64,000 bases of DNA from Neoalteromonas facilis (GTDB taxonomy: Bacteria; Pseudomonadota; Gammaproteobacteria; Enterobacterales; Alteromonadaceae): NCBI RefSeq assembly GCF_002807665.1, contig NZ_PEAY01000003.1:458103-522102 (forward strand). The letters run 5' to 3'. Under the pieces are notes generated by a model, which was not told the DNA's origin, made no database searches, and saw only the letters and a program-made list of their open reading frames with translations. The position numbers were made by a program, and so were the translations under genes. The first letter of the stretch is position 1. Each line of letters opens with the position of its first letter. This document shows positions 8,758 to 16,700 of the stretch, piece after piece.

Positions 8758-9567
8758 ATGATCAAAATCATGAGCTCAAATAAGTACAGAGCAGCAGTAG
8801 CTTTGCTGGGTGGCGTACTTTTGCTTGGAACCAGTGCTATTTCTTTTGCGGATGAAGCAAGAGGCTTAGAAATCTCAAAACAACGTAAAGCCGCCGATAC
8901 GGGGTGGGGAGACTCTGAAGCGGCTATGCGTATGATTTTACGTAATGCGCAAGGGCAGGAGTCTGTTCGCGAAATAAGGGTTAAGTCTTTGGAAGTACCC
9001 AATGACGGCGATAAAGCGCTAACCATATTTGATGTACCGAGAGATGTTAGCGGCACGGCTTTTTTGAGTTTCAGTAAAGCGTTAGAGCCTGATTTACAGT
9101 GGATATACTTGCCTGCCTTAAAGCGTGTAAAGCGTATTAACTCTAAGAACAAGTCAGGTCCTTTTATGGGCAGTGAGTTTGCCTTTGAAGATATGACATC
9201 GTTTGAATTGGCAAAATACACCTTTAATTATGTTGGCGATGACACCTTAGATGGGCGAAAGACATTTATTGTTGAACAGATCCCTCAGGATGAAAATTCA
9301 GGTTATACGCGCCAGAAAGTGTGGATTGACCAAGAGCACTATTACGTTCATCAAATAGAGTTTTATGATCGAAAAGATGCTCTGCTCAAAATCCTCACCT
9401 TAGAAGATTACCGTTTGTATAAAGACAAATACTGGCGAGCGATGAAATCTGAAATGTTTAATGAGCAAACTTATAAGAGTACCGTTCTGCTGGTTGATGA
9501 TTTGAAATTCGATGTCGGCTTGCAAGACGATGATTTCGATAGCAACAAACTCAGAAATGTGCGTTAG
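8758..9567 (+). CDS. LolA-like outer-membrane lipoprotein-sorting family protein
   Basis: A 269-residue exported protein; hydrophobic signal segment around residues 9-28 ending in ISFA. The mature part resembles the LolA/LppX-like fold proteins annotated as outer membrane lipoprotein-sorting protein, recognisable by the stretch WIYLPALKRVKRI followed by FMGSEFAFEDM and the later DGRKTFIVEQIP. Such proteins usually accompany an MMPL/RND transporter and help move lipids across the periplasm; no transporter is next to it here. A longer frame begins at 8725, but the ATG at 8758 has AAGGAG at ideal spacing and gives the signal peptide. It heads a three-gene plus operon with two outer-membrane proteins. 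Confidence 0.82.
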   Translation: MIKIMSSNKYRAAVALLGGVLLLGTSAISFADEARGLEISKQRKAADTGWGDSEAAMRMILRNAQGQESVREIRVKSLEVPNDGDKALTIFDVPRDVSGTAFLSFSKALEPDLQWIYLPALKRVKRINSKNKSGPFMGSEFAFEDMTSFELAKYTFNYVGDDTLDGRKTFIVEQIPQDENSGYTRQKVWIDQEHYYVHQIEFYDRKDALLKILTLEDYRLYKDKYWRAMKSEMFNEQTYKSTVLLVDDLKFDVGLQDDDFDSNKLRNVR

Positions 9568-9582
9568 TGAGGTCAACTATTA

Positions 9583-10824
9583 ATGACTGCTAGGATGCTA
9601 AAAACCACCTTTATGATGCTTGCAATCACTTCAGCGCCGCTGTTGGCTAGTGAGTTTGAAATAAGCGGTGAGGCAGGCATAGAAGAACGCTATTTTTTAG
9701 AAGATTCATTGCTTGATGCACAGGAGCGCACGCAAGGATCTATTTATGTACAACCAGAGTTCTTTTACAGTTGGAATGAAGGTGATGACCGTTTAGTCAT
9801 AAAACCGTTTGCACGAATTGACCAGCATGATAGCGAACGCACGCATGCGGATATGCGCGAATTCCACTGGCTGCATATGACGCAAGATTGGGAGTTTCTG
9901 GCGGGCGTAAGTAAAGTCTTCTGGGGGCAAACGGAATCGCTACATTTAGTTGATGTGATCAATCAAACCGATTTTGTTGAGTCAGTCGATGGCGAAGATA
10001 AGCTGGGTCAACCGATGCTAAGCTTCTCGTATTTTACTGAGCAAGGTCGCTTTTCTGCCTTTGTTTTACCGTATTTCAGAGAGCGCACGTTTGCTGGTCT
10101 TGATGGCCGTGTGACCCCACCGTTTCTGATTGATACCGATAACCCTCTTTATGCTTCAGAAGATGAACAATCTCATCTGGACTACGCGCTACGTTGGCAA
10201 CAAACTTTCGGTAGCGTTGATTTAGGTGTTTCATATTTTGCCGGCACAAACCGGGATCCTTATCTTGCACCATCGATAGACGTTGATACAGGCCGAGTGA
10301 AATTCCAACCGTATTACTCACAGATCCAGCAAGTGGGGATCGATGCCTTAGCAGTGGTTGATGCGTGGTTATTCAAATTCGAGGGTATATACCGTAAAGA
10401 TGACCAAGATAATGTGCCGGTTGGGCTAGAACCTCAGGTTAAAGATGACTTCTTTGCTGCTGTGGCAGGATTTGAGTATACCCAAGTAGGTGTGTTTGGG
10501 ACTCAATACGACTTAGGTTGGTTGATGGAATATCAATACGATGAGCGTGAAGAAACGGCCTTTGTGTTTGGTCAAAATGATCTAATGGTTGGATTCCGTA
10601 TTATTGTGAATGACGTGGATGGAACCGAGTTTCTCATCGGTATCGTGCAGGACTTAGAGAATGCCAACAGTTATACTGGATTCATTGAAGCGTCTAGCCG
10701 GATCACTGATCAATGGCGTTGGAAGCTTGATGGATACTTTTTTGCCAGCGATGTGATGAATGATCCGCTATTCTATATTCGCAGAGAAGACTTTATTCAA
10801 TTAACGCTGGAATATTATTTTTAA
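9583..10824 (+). CDS. Predicted outer-membrane beta-barrel protein, 413 aa
   Basis: Signal peptide at residues 1-22 (cleavage after LLA), then alternating aromatic/polar strands typical of a porin-like barrel, ending in the C-terminal LTLEYYF, whose terminal phenylalanine is the usual BAM recognition feature. I do not recognise a named family with certainty; in similar operons this place is taken by DUF1302-type or alginate-export-like barrels next to an LolA-like protein and an RND transporter. It follows the LolA-like gene by 15 bases with GAGG before the ATG, and is followed by another small barrel gene, so the three probably act together at the outer membrane, perhaps in lipid or hydrophobic-compound export. 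Confidence 0.75.
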   Translation: MTARMLKTTFMMLAITSAPLLASEFEISGEAGIEERYFLEDSLLDAQERTQGSIYVQPEFFYSWNEGDDRLVIKPFARIDQHDSERTHADMREFHWLHMTQDWEFLAGVSKVFWGQTESLHLVDVINQTDFVESVDGEDKLGQPMLSFSYFTEQGRFSAFVLPYFRERTFAGLDGRVTPPFLIDTDNPLYASEDEQSHLDYALRWQQTFGSVDLGVSYFAGTNRDPYLAPSIDVDTGRVKFQPYYSQIQQVGIDALAVVDAWLFKFEGIYRKDDQDNVPVGLEPQVKDDFFAAVAGFEYTQVGVFGTQYDLGWLMEYQYDEREETAFVFGQNDLMVGFRIIVNDVDGTEFLIGIVQDLENANSYTGFIEASSRITDQWRWKLDGYFFASDVMNDPLFYIRREDFIQLTLEYYF

Positions 10825-10835
10825 AGGAATTGATT

Positions 10836-11375
10836 ATGTTGCGTAAATTAGCGTGCTGCAAAATAGCCGCATTAGCACTATTAACCTCATTCAACAGCGT
10901 TGCGACAGAGCGCATGTATGGCGTGATCAGCGCTGGTTATGCGGATTCTGAATTCGCCCAATATTCAGACGGCGGTGTTGCCTATAAACTAGCCTTGGGG
11001 CATCAGTTTCATCCGCAATGGTATGTTGAAGGTGGATTCCAGCGCATAGCTGATGATGCCGCAAATGCTACTGATCCGATGAACGGCCTTGAAGGTGATG
11101 CGCTCTTTGTTTCAGTGCTCGGTAAAGCTGGCTCGAAAGATGGAGAGTTATTTTATCGTGTGGGTGTTATGCGGGCTGACTTAACTGGCAATCGCGTATT
11201 GGACGATATTATAGAGCCGTATGATGACGGCGTAATGGCTGGTATTGTGGGTGTAGGCTTTGACTGGTTTGTGGGCTTAAATACCATGGTTAGATTTGAA
11301 GTTGAATATATTGGCGGTGAAGATGACTTTCAATCGAGTGCTGCTTATGTAGGGTTACGCTACAATTTTAACTAA
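10836..11375 (+). CDS. Small outer-membrane beta-barrel protein (OmpA-like/porin fold), 179 aa
   Basis: A signal peptide (residues 1-22) precedes a compact set of amphipathic strands with YGVISAGYADSEF, WYVEGGFQRI and the C-terminal YVGLRYNFN, the pattern of eight-stranded OmpW/OmpX-like barrels. The ATG at 10836 is preferred over a TTG six bases earlier because AAAGGA lies seven bases before it. It is the last gene of the 8758-11375 operon, only 11 bases after the larger barrel, and is followed by a terminator. Its role is unknown; it may be a structural or accessory part of the same envelope function. Confidence 0.75.
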   Translation: MLRKLACCKIAALALLTSFNSVATERMYGVISAGYADSEFAQYSDGGVAYKLALGHQFHPQWYVEGGFQRIADDAANATDPMNGLEGDALFVSVLGKAGSKDGELFYRVGVMRADLTGNRVLDDIIEPYDDGVMAGIVGVGFDWFVGLNTMVRFEVEYIGGEDDFQSSAAYVGLRYNFN

Positions 11376-11388
11376 GCACAGCTAAGTT

Positions 11389-11430
11389 GCCTTCATATTG
11401 CGTGTGAAGTGATATGAAGGCTTTATTCTT
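11389..11430 (+). terminator. Terminator of the envelope operon
   Basis: A 10-bp stem (GCCTTCATAT at 11389-11398 with its complement at 11412-11421), 13-nt loop, followed by a T-rich tail. It lies 14 bases after the last barrel gene. Confidence 0.75.
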
Positions 11431-11472
11431 TTCTACTTCTACTTCTACTTCTACTTCTACTTCTACTTCTAC
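11431..11472. repeat. Hexanucleotide tandem repeat, (TTCTAC) x7
   Basis: Seven perfect consecutive copies of TTCTAC, directly after the terminator tail. A second array of seven perfect hexamers of a different unit occurs at 62915-62956. Simple arrays of this kind change copy number by replication slippage; this one is intergenic. Confidence 0.97.
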
Positions 11473-11608
11473 TCCCCAAATTGTTGCAGAATATTGTTAA
11501 CGCAATAGCAGACAAGATTAGCGCTACATTTTTATTTGAGAATGCAGGTAAATTCACCAAGGCGTGTGCTTTGTCATATACTGTGTAATGATTCGATGTT
11601 TGCATGTA

Positions 11609-11760
11609 GTGAACTACTTGTGAATGAATTCACGAGCTTCTAACTAAGCCGCAAAGCTCAGTTGTCTTTTTTGACGTTTCTTAGCACGCACAATCGCTGG
11701 TTTTGATTGTGTCTTGTTGCCAAATTCGCGTCCGATATCAGATGATGGCTTTAATAAGCC
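11609..11760 (-). ncRNA. Probable omega-RNA (reRNA) overlapping the tnpB 3' end
   Basis: TnpB nucleases use an RNA made from the 3' end of their own gene and the right end of the element. Here, just past the stop codon, the minus strand shows a stem and then AGTAGTTCAC, a sequence I recall as the typical scaffold end in this family; the flanking DNA at about 11589-11608 would be the guide. The 5' limit is a guess. Inference from position and pattern. Confidence 0.45.
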
Positions 11761-13002
11761 TTTGTCCGACAACTCTGTTCCAGAGTCCAAAATAAGATTA
11801 ATTGCTCGCTTTTTAATAACCGCGCTCGCGTTATTATCAGCATTGTCAGTATATTCGCACAGAGTACATTTAAATAGAGATTGACTCTTTCTGTTGTCTG
11901 CGTGAGTGTGGCCGCAATTAGCACACTCCTGACTGGTTTTATAGGGGGAGATATAGAAAACAGCCTTACCCGCTTTCTCTGCTTTATATTCGGTAAATGA
12001 TTGGATAATGTGCCAGCCTACCTCTAAGATGCCTCTGTTAAGCCCTGATTTCTGCTTTACATTTTTACCGTGTTGCTCAGCTGAGCCTTTTGCACTTCGA
12101 CTCATATTTTTTGTTTTTAAGTTTTCGAACACAAGCACCGACTTATTGCTGCTCACCATTTGATGACTGGCTTTATGGGCAAAGTCATGGCGAATATTAG
12201 ATTGCTGTGATTTCTTACGAGCAATCCTCGCACTTGTTTTTGAATATCGCTTCGAACCTTTTTGTTGCCTAGCCAGATTTCTTTGCAACTGTTTGATGTG
12301 GCGCTCATGGCCGCACATTTTCTTAATTTGCTCTGGCGTATAATTAATCTCTTTTTCACCAAATTGAACAGGTCTTTTGATGCCGCGATCTATGCCAATT
12401 ACTTTACTTTCTAGCTGCTCTCTCGTTTCGCCTTTTAAGTGCTTAAAATGATCTTCGCGAAGATAATCATTTAGAACACCATCCTCGTAACAAAAAGACA
12501 CCGACCAGCGGTCATGATTACGTTTGATGTATATGGATTTTGGGATTTCAAACGAACGATGGAACTTAACGTTTAATATGCCTAGCGGTTTTGACTTAGT
12601 GCCTATCTCTAACACCCAGCGGTTATCTTCTTTAAAAAGCTTAAAAAGTTCCTTTGTTAAATGAACGCTACCTTGATTTGATGCTCGCTTATGTTTTGGT
12701 CTACCGCAGACTCCCTTAATAAATTTTCGGTACGTATTGTACCAATTTGTAGTCCCGTTCCTTAGTATTTGACTTGGACAGTCATACAACCAAGGGGAAA
12801 GCGCTTTATCTTTATATTGGGAGTAGGATTGATTAGGCTCTGCGTAAGTGCCAACAGGTAGGTATTTTTTAGCAAAAGTTCTTAGATAAAGGTCTTCATC
12901 GCATTTCGCATTCCAAATAAATCTCTGGCAGCCTTGCCATTGGCGCAATGTTTTTACTTGCTCCAAAGTAGGCTTTGCCTGAAATTTAATCCCCGTTATC
13001 AT
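11644..13002 (-). CDS. tnpB: RNA-guided endonuclease TnpB (IS200/IS605 OrfB)
   Basis: A 452-residue TnpB: N-terminal helix-turn-helix-type region (ITGIKFQAKPTLEQ), RuvC-I with D205 in VIGIDRGIK, RuvC-II with E293 in VFENLKTKN, zinc ribbon made of C-x2-C in CANCGH and C-x2-C in CTLCEY, and RuvC-III D389 in ADNNAS. All catalytic residues are present, so the nuclease may be active. TnpB cuts DNA next to a TAM under guidance of an RNA from the element's end, which preserves the element. The frame is open for 20 more codons upstream, but the conserved N-terminus begins at the ATG at 13002. A LexA-type box lies 15 bases before this start. No tnpA partner is present. Confidence 0.92.
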   Translation of the reverse strand: MITGIKFQAKPTLEQVKTLRQWQGCQRFIWNAKCDEDLYLRTFAKKYLPVGTYAEPNQSYSQYKDKALSPWLYDCPSQILRNGTTNWYNTYRKFIKGVCGRPKHKRASNQGSVHLTKELFKLFKEDNRWVLEIGTKSKPLGILNVKFHRSFEIPKSIYIKRNHDRWSVSFCYEDGVLNDYLREDHFKHLKGETREQLESKVIGIDRGIKRPVQFGEKEINYTPEQIKKMCGHERHIKQLQRNLARQQKGSKRYSKTSARIARKKSQQSNIRHDFAHKASHQMVSSNKSVLVFENLKTKNMSRSAKGSAEQHGKNVKQKSGLNRGILEVGWHIIQSFTEYKAEKAGKAVFYISPYKTSQECANCGHTHADNRKSQSLFKCTLCEYTDNADNNASAVIKKRAINLILDSGTELSDKGLLKPSSDIGREFGNKTQSKPAIVRAKKRQKRQLSFAA

Positions 13003-13016
13003 AAACTTAAATGTGC

Positions 13017-13034
13017 ACTGTATATATAAACAGT
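13017..13034 (-). promoter_or_regulatory. LexA (SOS) box directly upstream of tnpB
   Basis: The plus strand reads ACTGTATATATAAACAGT, an almost perfect palindrome with the LexA core CTGT-N8-ACAG; with one base on each side it matches the 20-bp E. coli consensus at 18 positions. It lies 15-32 bases before the tnpB start, where LexA would cover the promoter. Confidence 0.75.
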
Positions 13035-13074
13035 AATATAGCGTGACGAGCCACAAGGTCAAGTAAAAGCATGA

Positions 13075-13112
13075 ACGTCTTGCATTTGGTTTTCGTTACA
13101 AAATGCAGACGT
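13075..13112. repeat. Imperfect inverted repeat, likely element-end hairpin
   Basis: ACGTCTTGCATTTGGT at 13075-13090 pairs with ACAAAATGCAGACGT at 13098-13112 apart from one bulge and one mismatch; 7-nt loop. Its place some 70 bases upstream of tnpB suits a left-end hairpin of an IS200/IS605-type element. It lacks a T-run in either direction, so a terminator is less likely. Confidence 0.6.
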
Positions 13113-13217
13113 CCAGTTTTTAACTCGGAAGCGTTAGCTTTTTGCGAAGACTTGATGCGGGATGTTTGCTTTTCTAACAAGGTGGTTTTACACGAACTTA
13201 ATTGCGAGCCTGACCAT

Positions 13218-13242
13218 GTGTAATTTATGGTACAAATTACAC
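13218..13242. repeat. Perfect 9-bp inverted repeat with 7-nt spacer
   Basis: GTGTAATTT and its complement AAATTACAC are separated by seven bases. It could be an operator for a dimeric regulator or part of the mobile-element end. No nearby homologous copy was seen. Confidence 0.6.
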
Positions 13243-13502
13243 CTACTATTGCTGTTTATTCCGTTATCAAAGAAGCTAAAGGGGTTTTTAGCCGCAGGTT
13301 AAGAGAGCGTCACTGTGGTAGAATTAAATAGTTTCGATCGGGTAAGCATTTTTGGTCTCTATCATATTGCTGTATTAGTAGCGGATGAGCCACAATAGAA
13401 AAAAATCAGAAAGTACATCAAATCACAAGACTGCCCGTCTTGACTTGGTAAAAAATCACCTAGATTGCTACGGTCAGTATTGAATACACATATGGAGAGG
13501 AT

Positions 13503-13763
13503 ATGAAGAACGAAATTGACAGTCGTTTTGTATTATCGGTGTTTGAGAAAATTAAACAGCATGGTGAGCAAGCTGATGATGCCTATCTACTTGATGGTGT
13601 TAAAGCCTATACAGATTTCGACGGTTATACGGTTTTCATTGAAGACGCATTGGTGAAGTTGCGCTTTGGGTTTCACAATCAATATCATTTTGATTATGAA
13701 AAATCGGAACACATGGAAGATTTCGAGCGCAAATTGAAACATATCGAGGCGTCATACGAATAG
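13503..13763 (+). CDS. Small conserved protein resembling DUF3081
   Basis: An 86-residue soluble acidic protein with a strong ribosome-binding site (GGAGAGG six bases before the ATG). Its sequence, with RFVLSVFEKIKQHG at the start and a TDFDGYTV stretch followed by FHNQYHFDYEK, resembles the DUF3081 family of short gammaproteobacterial proteins as I recall it. No function is known for the family. It is alone on the plus strand, converging with the hybrid kinase whose stop codon is only 36 bases away, and upstream lies the tnpB element, so operon context gives no hint. Gene call is firm; family name moderately so. Confidence 0.75.
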   Translation: MKNEIDSRFVLSVFEKIKQHGEQADDAYLLDGVKAYTDFDGYTVFIEDALVKLRFGFHNQYHFDYEKSEHMEDFERKLKHIEASYE

Positions 13764-13799
13764 CAGTATAAAGGTTGTGCCGGGCATTCTAAATAGACG

Positions 13800-16700
13800 C
13801 TAAATATCGTAGTGATTGACTGGTTGCATAGCTTGTTCGAGTGCGCGTTTCAGCTCCTCGAACAATATAGGCTTAGCCAAGTGGGCGTTCATTCCACAGG
13901 CTAAACATGCCTGGATGTCCTCTTGTCGTGCATTTGCAGTAAGCGCAATAATGGGGATCGTGAGTGCTTTCTCGACATCCATTTGTCTTATACGAGAAGT
14001 TGCTTCAAACCCATCCATTTCCGGCATCTGACAATCCATCAAGATGGCGTCAAAGGTGTCTATATCAGTAATCAGTTGCTCTAGCGCCTGACGACCGTTT
14101 ACAGCAAGCGCATGTTGTACACCCAGTTGGGTAAGCATCTCTGTCGCAACCACTTGATTGATAGGGTTATCCTCAACCAGTAATACACGCATGTGAGACA
14201 GAGCACTATGTGCAGCGTCGTCCAGCGAATGGGGTTGTTCAGACGAATCTAATGTGCGGAGAATGTCCACTAAAGGCGTACCGGAGTTAAAACAGTGTCG
14301 TATCCCTAACTCATTGCAAATAGCGTTATTGGAAACCATGTCGTCATCGTCAATAAAAATACAAGACTCTGTTTGCAATAACCCTTTATGCGAGAGTGTT
14401 TTGATAAGTTCAACTCCAGCCATGCCTTCTAAGGTTTGATATATCACCATACTGAAATGATTGTTGTCAGCAATTTGAACTTTTATCCATTGTATTGCTT
14501 GGGGTGCAGAATTAAGCACAGTTAAGTTGAGAGGGTGACTTAACGCCAACTCTTGCCATTGCGCGATCACAGTGGGTTCGTTACACAGTAACAACAGATT
14601 AATCGTGTGCTGATGCACTGAATTGCCTAGTCCTGCCTTTAACGGGATATGCAGGGTGAAGGTTGAACCTTTACCCAATTGGCTCTCGACCGTTATATTC
14701 CCTCCGAGTAAAACGGCGAGCTCTTTACAGATAGACAAACCCAAGCCAGTACCTCCCCGAGAACGAGTCGAGCTGCCATCGACTTGAGTAAACTTATCAA
14801 ATAGCGTTGAGATAGCGTCCTCTGGTATACCGATACCAGTATCCGACACGGAAAATAATATGTCGTTGTCATTGTGTTCAACATTCAGACTAATAACGCC
14901 CATATCGGTGCATTTGAGCGCATTACTTATCAGGTTCATTATGATTTGACGGATCCTGACAGGGTCGGTTCTTATCGCCGCAGGTAACTCGTCATCGATA
15001 TGATATTCAACCCTAACCGGTTGTTGCCGCTCTTTTATTTGAGCGCGAGTGTTGTCCACGATATTCATGATCAAAGGCTGGAGCTCAAGTGTTTGTTCCG
15101 TGATCGTGAGCTTTCCGGCTTCAATTTTGGATACGTCCAAAATGTCATCAATGATAGACAGCAAATTAGTGCCACTGGCGGCTATAAGGTTTGTATATTC
15201 CTGTTGTTTAGATGAAAGCTCCGTTTTTGACAATAACTGGTTGATGCCCAAAACACCGTTCAGAGGGGTACGTATTTCGTGGCTCATATTGGCAAGGAAC
15301 TGGCTTTTGGCTGCACTAGCAGCTAATGCTTTTTGTTCAGCTTCTTTTAATTCGGTAATGTCTTGAAATGCGCCGTGAAGTCGAACCGGCTGAGCATTTT
15401 TATATTCCGCATAACCCACAGCCCTGACCCAGATCCGGTTGCCTTTTGCAGTGATAAGGGGCAATTGTTCATCCCATGAACGCCCTTGTTTAACCGCTTT
15501 ATCTACCGCATTGGCGATAGTATCTCGTGCTTCAGGTGCATAAAAGTGAATCGCTTTATCGACGGAAATTTCGCTATTTATCGGTAATTCGTGAATGCGA
15601 TAGACTTCATCAGACCACCACAATCTATTATTTACAATGTCTAATTCCCATGCGCCAAGTCGCGCTATCTCCCCGGTTGTCTCCAACAAACGGTTAATTC
15701 TAAATACTTCCCGCTCAGCAGCCCGTTGTTCGGATATATTGCGCCCTAACCAGACCAGGCCTACATCATCTTGGTTACTACCCGCAATGGATGTCACTGT
15801 TAATTGAACTTCAATACTATGGTTGTTTGAGCCATTGAATGATGTGTCGAGAGTCATTGGTTCTAAAACAACGGCTCGCTTTAAAGCAAACAGAAGGTCA
15901 GGGGTATCAGCACTGGGGCTTAGGTTTAAGTGTTCCTTTAAAGCGAGCAGGGCGTCTTTACTGAGTAATTCAAACGGCGTCGTTTGACCGACGAGGTCAA
16001 CTGCATGACATTGCAGCGATTGAGTCGCGAACTGATTAACTAAGGTTATAATGCCTGCAGAATTGGTTGAGACCAGAAATATAGGTGCACTATTTAGCAT
16101 TGCCCGCTGCAAATTACTGGTTTCAACCAGATTTCGTTCTAGTTGCTTGTGCTCGGTAATATCCGTTAATGAGCCAATAAACCCACACTCATTTTGATTA
16201 CTCTGATAAGGCTGGAAATCGGCTATGGCCCAAAATTCTCGTCCAGACTGTGCATAGAGTAAAAGCTCTCCTGAATAATGACTCTTAATATTCATGGCTT
16301 GTTGAATTCGGCCTAATTCAGTTAGCCCAGTATTCCTTCCGGCTAAATCTAATATGGTTGGATAGTTGGCATCAGATAATTCGATTAGGCGCGAAAATGC
16401 TTCGTTTGCCCATGTAATCTTCAGTGTGTCATCAGTAATAAACAGAGCGCTATTGGATTGTTGCGAGAGTAACTGCAATCGTTCTTTGTCAGCTGAGAGT
16501 TGATTTTTTTCACTGGTAAGTCCTTCTTCTCGCTGGTGGTGTTTAGTTGTTTCCGTCACCGTAACAATAACGTTCTGGCCATTGTGTGAAGGGGTCAAGT
16601 TCACACTGATATAGAAAATATGTTGATCTGCGTGTAATGCGGGAAAACTATTGCCTTTCCCCATTTCTCTCGCGCGCCCTTTGGCAAAAAACGATGTGAT

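Larger units (their letters stand above)
11606..13112 (-). mobile_element. tnpB-only IS200/IS605-family element (IS1341-like); ends approximate
   Basis: The unit holds one intact tnpB and no tnpA. On the right-end side (low coordinates) two short perfect hairpins abut the stop codon: GTAGT-GA-ACTAC at 11606-11617 and GTGAAT-GA-ATTCAC at 11620-11633. Beyond the start codon lies an imperfect stem at 13075-13112. Subterminal hairpins instead of terminal inverted repeats fit the family. The exact left end is not determined; no target duplication is expected for this family. Movement would need a TnpA supplied elsewhere. Confidence 0.7.
13035..13502. other. Intergenic stretch upstream of tnpB with two inverted repeats
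   Basis: Nearly 470 bases with no credible gene. It contains an imperfect hairpin at 13075-13112 and a perfect 9-bp inverted repeat at 13218-13242, and presumably both the left end of the tnpB element and the promoter of the small gene at 13503. GGAGAGG lies just before that start codon. Confidence 0.5.

Noticed and set aside
11431-11472. Short tandem repeats considered as a CRISPR-like array
   Set aside because: Units are six bases with no spacers; simple-sequence repeat only.
11423-11605. Minus-strand frame ending in repeated Ser-Arg
   Set aside because: The SR tail is only the translated hexamer repeat and the start lies in the presumed flank of the tnpB element; no ribosome-binding site.
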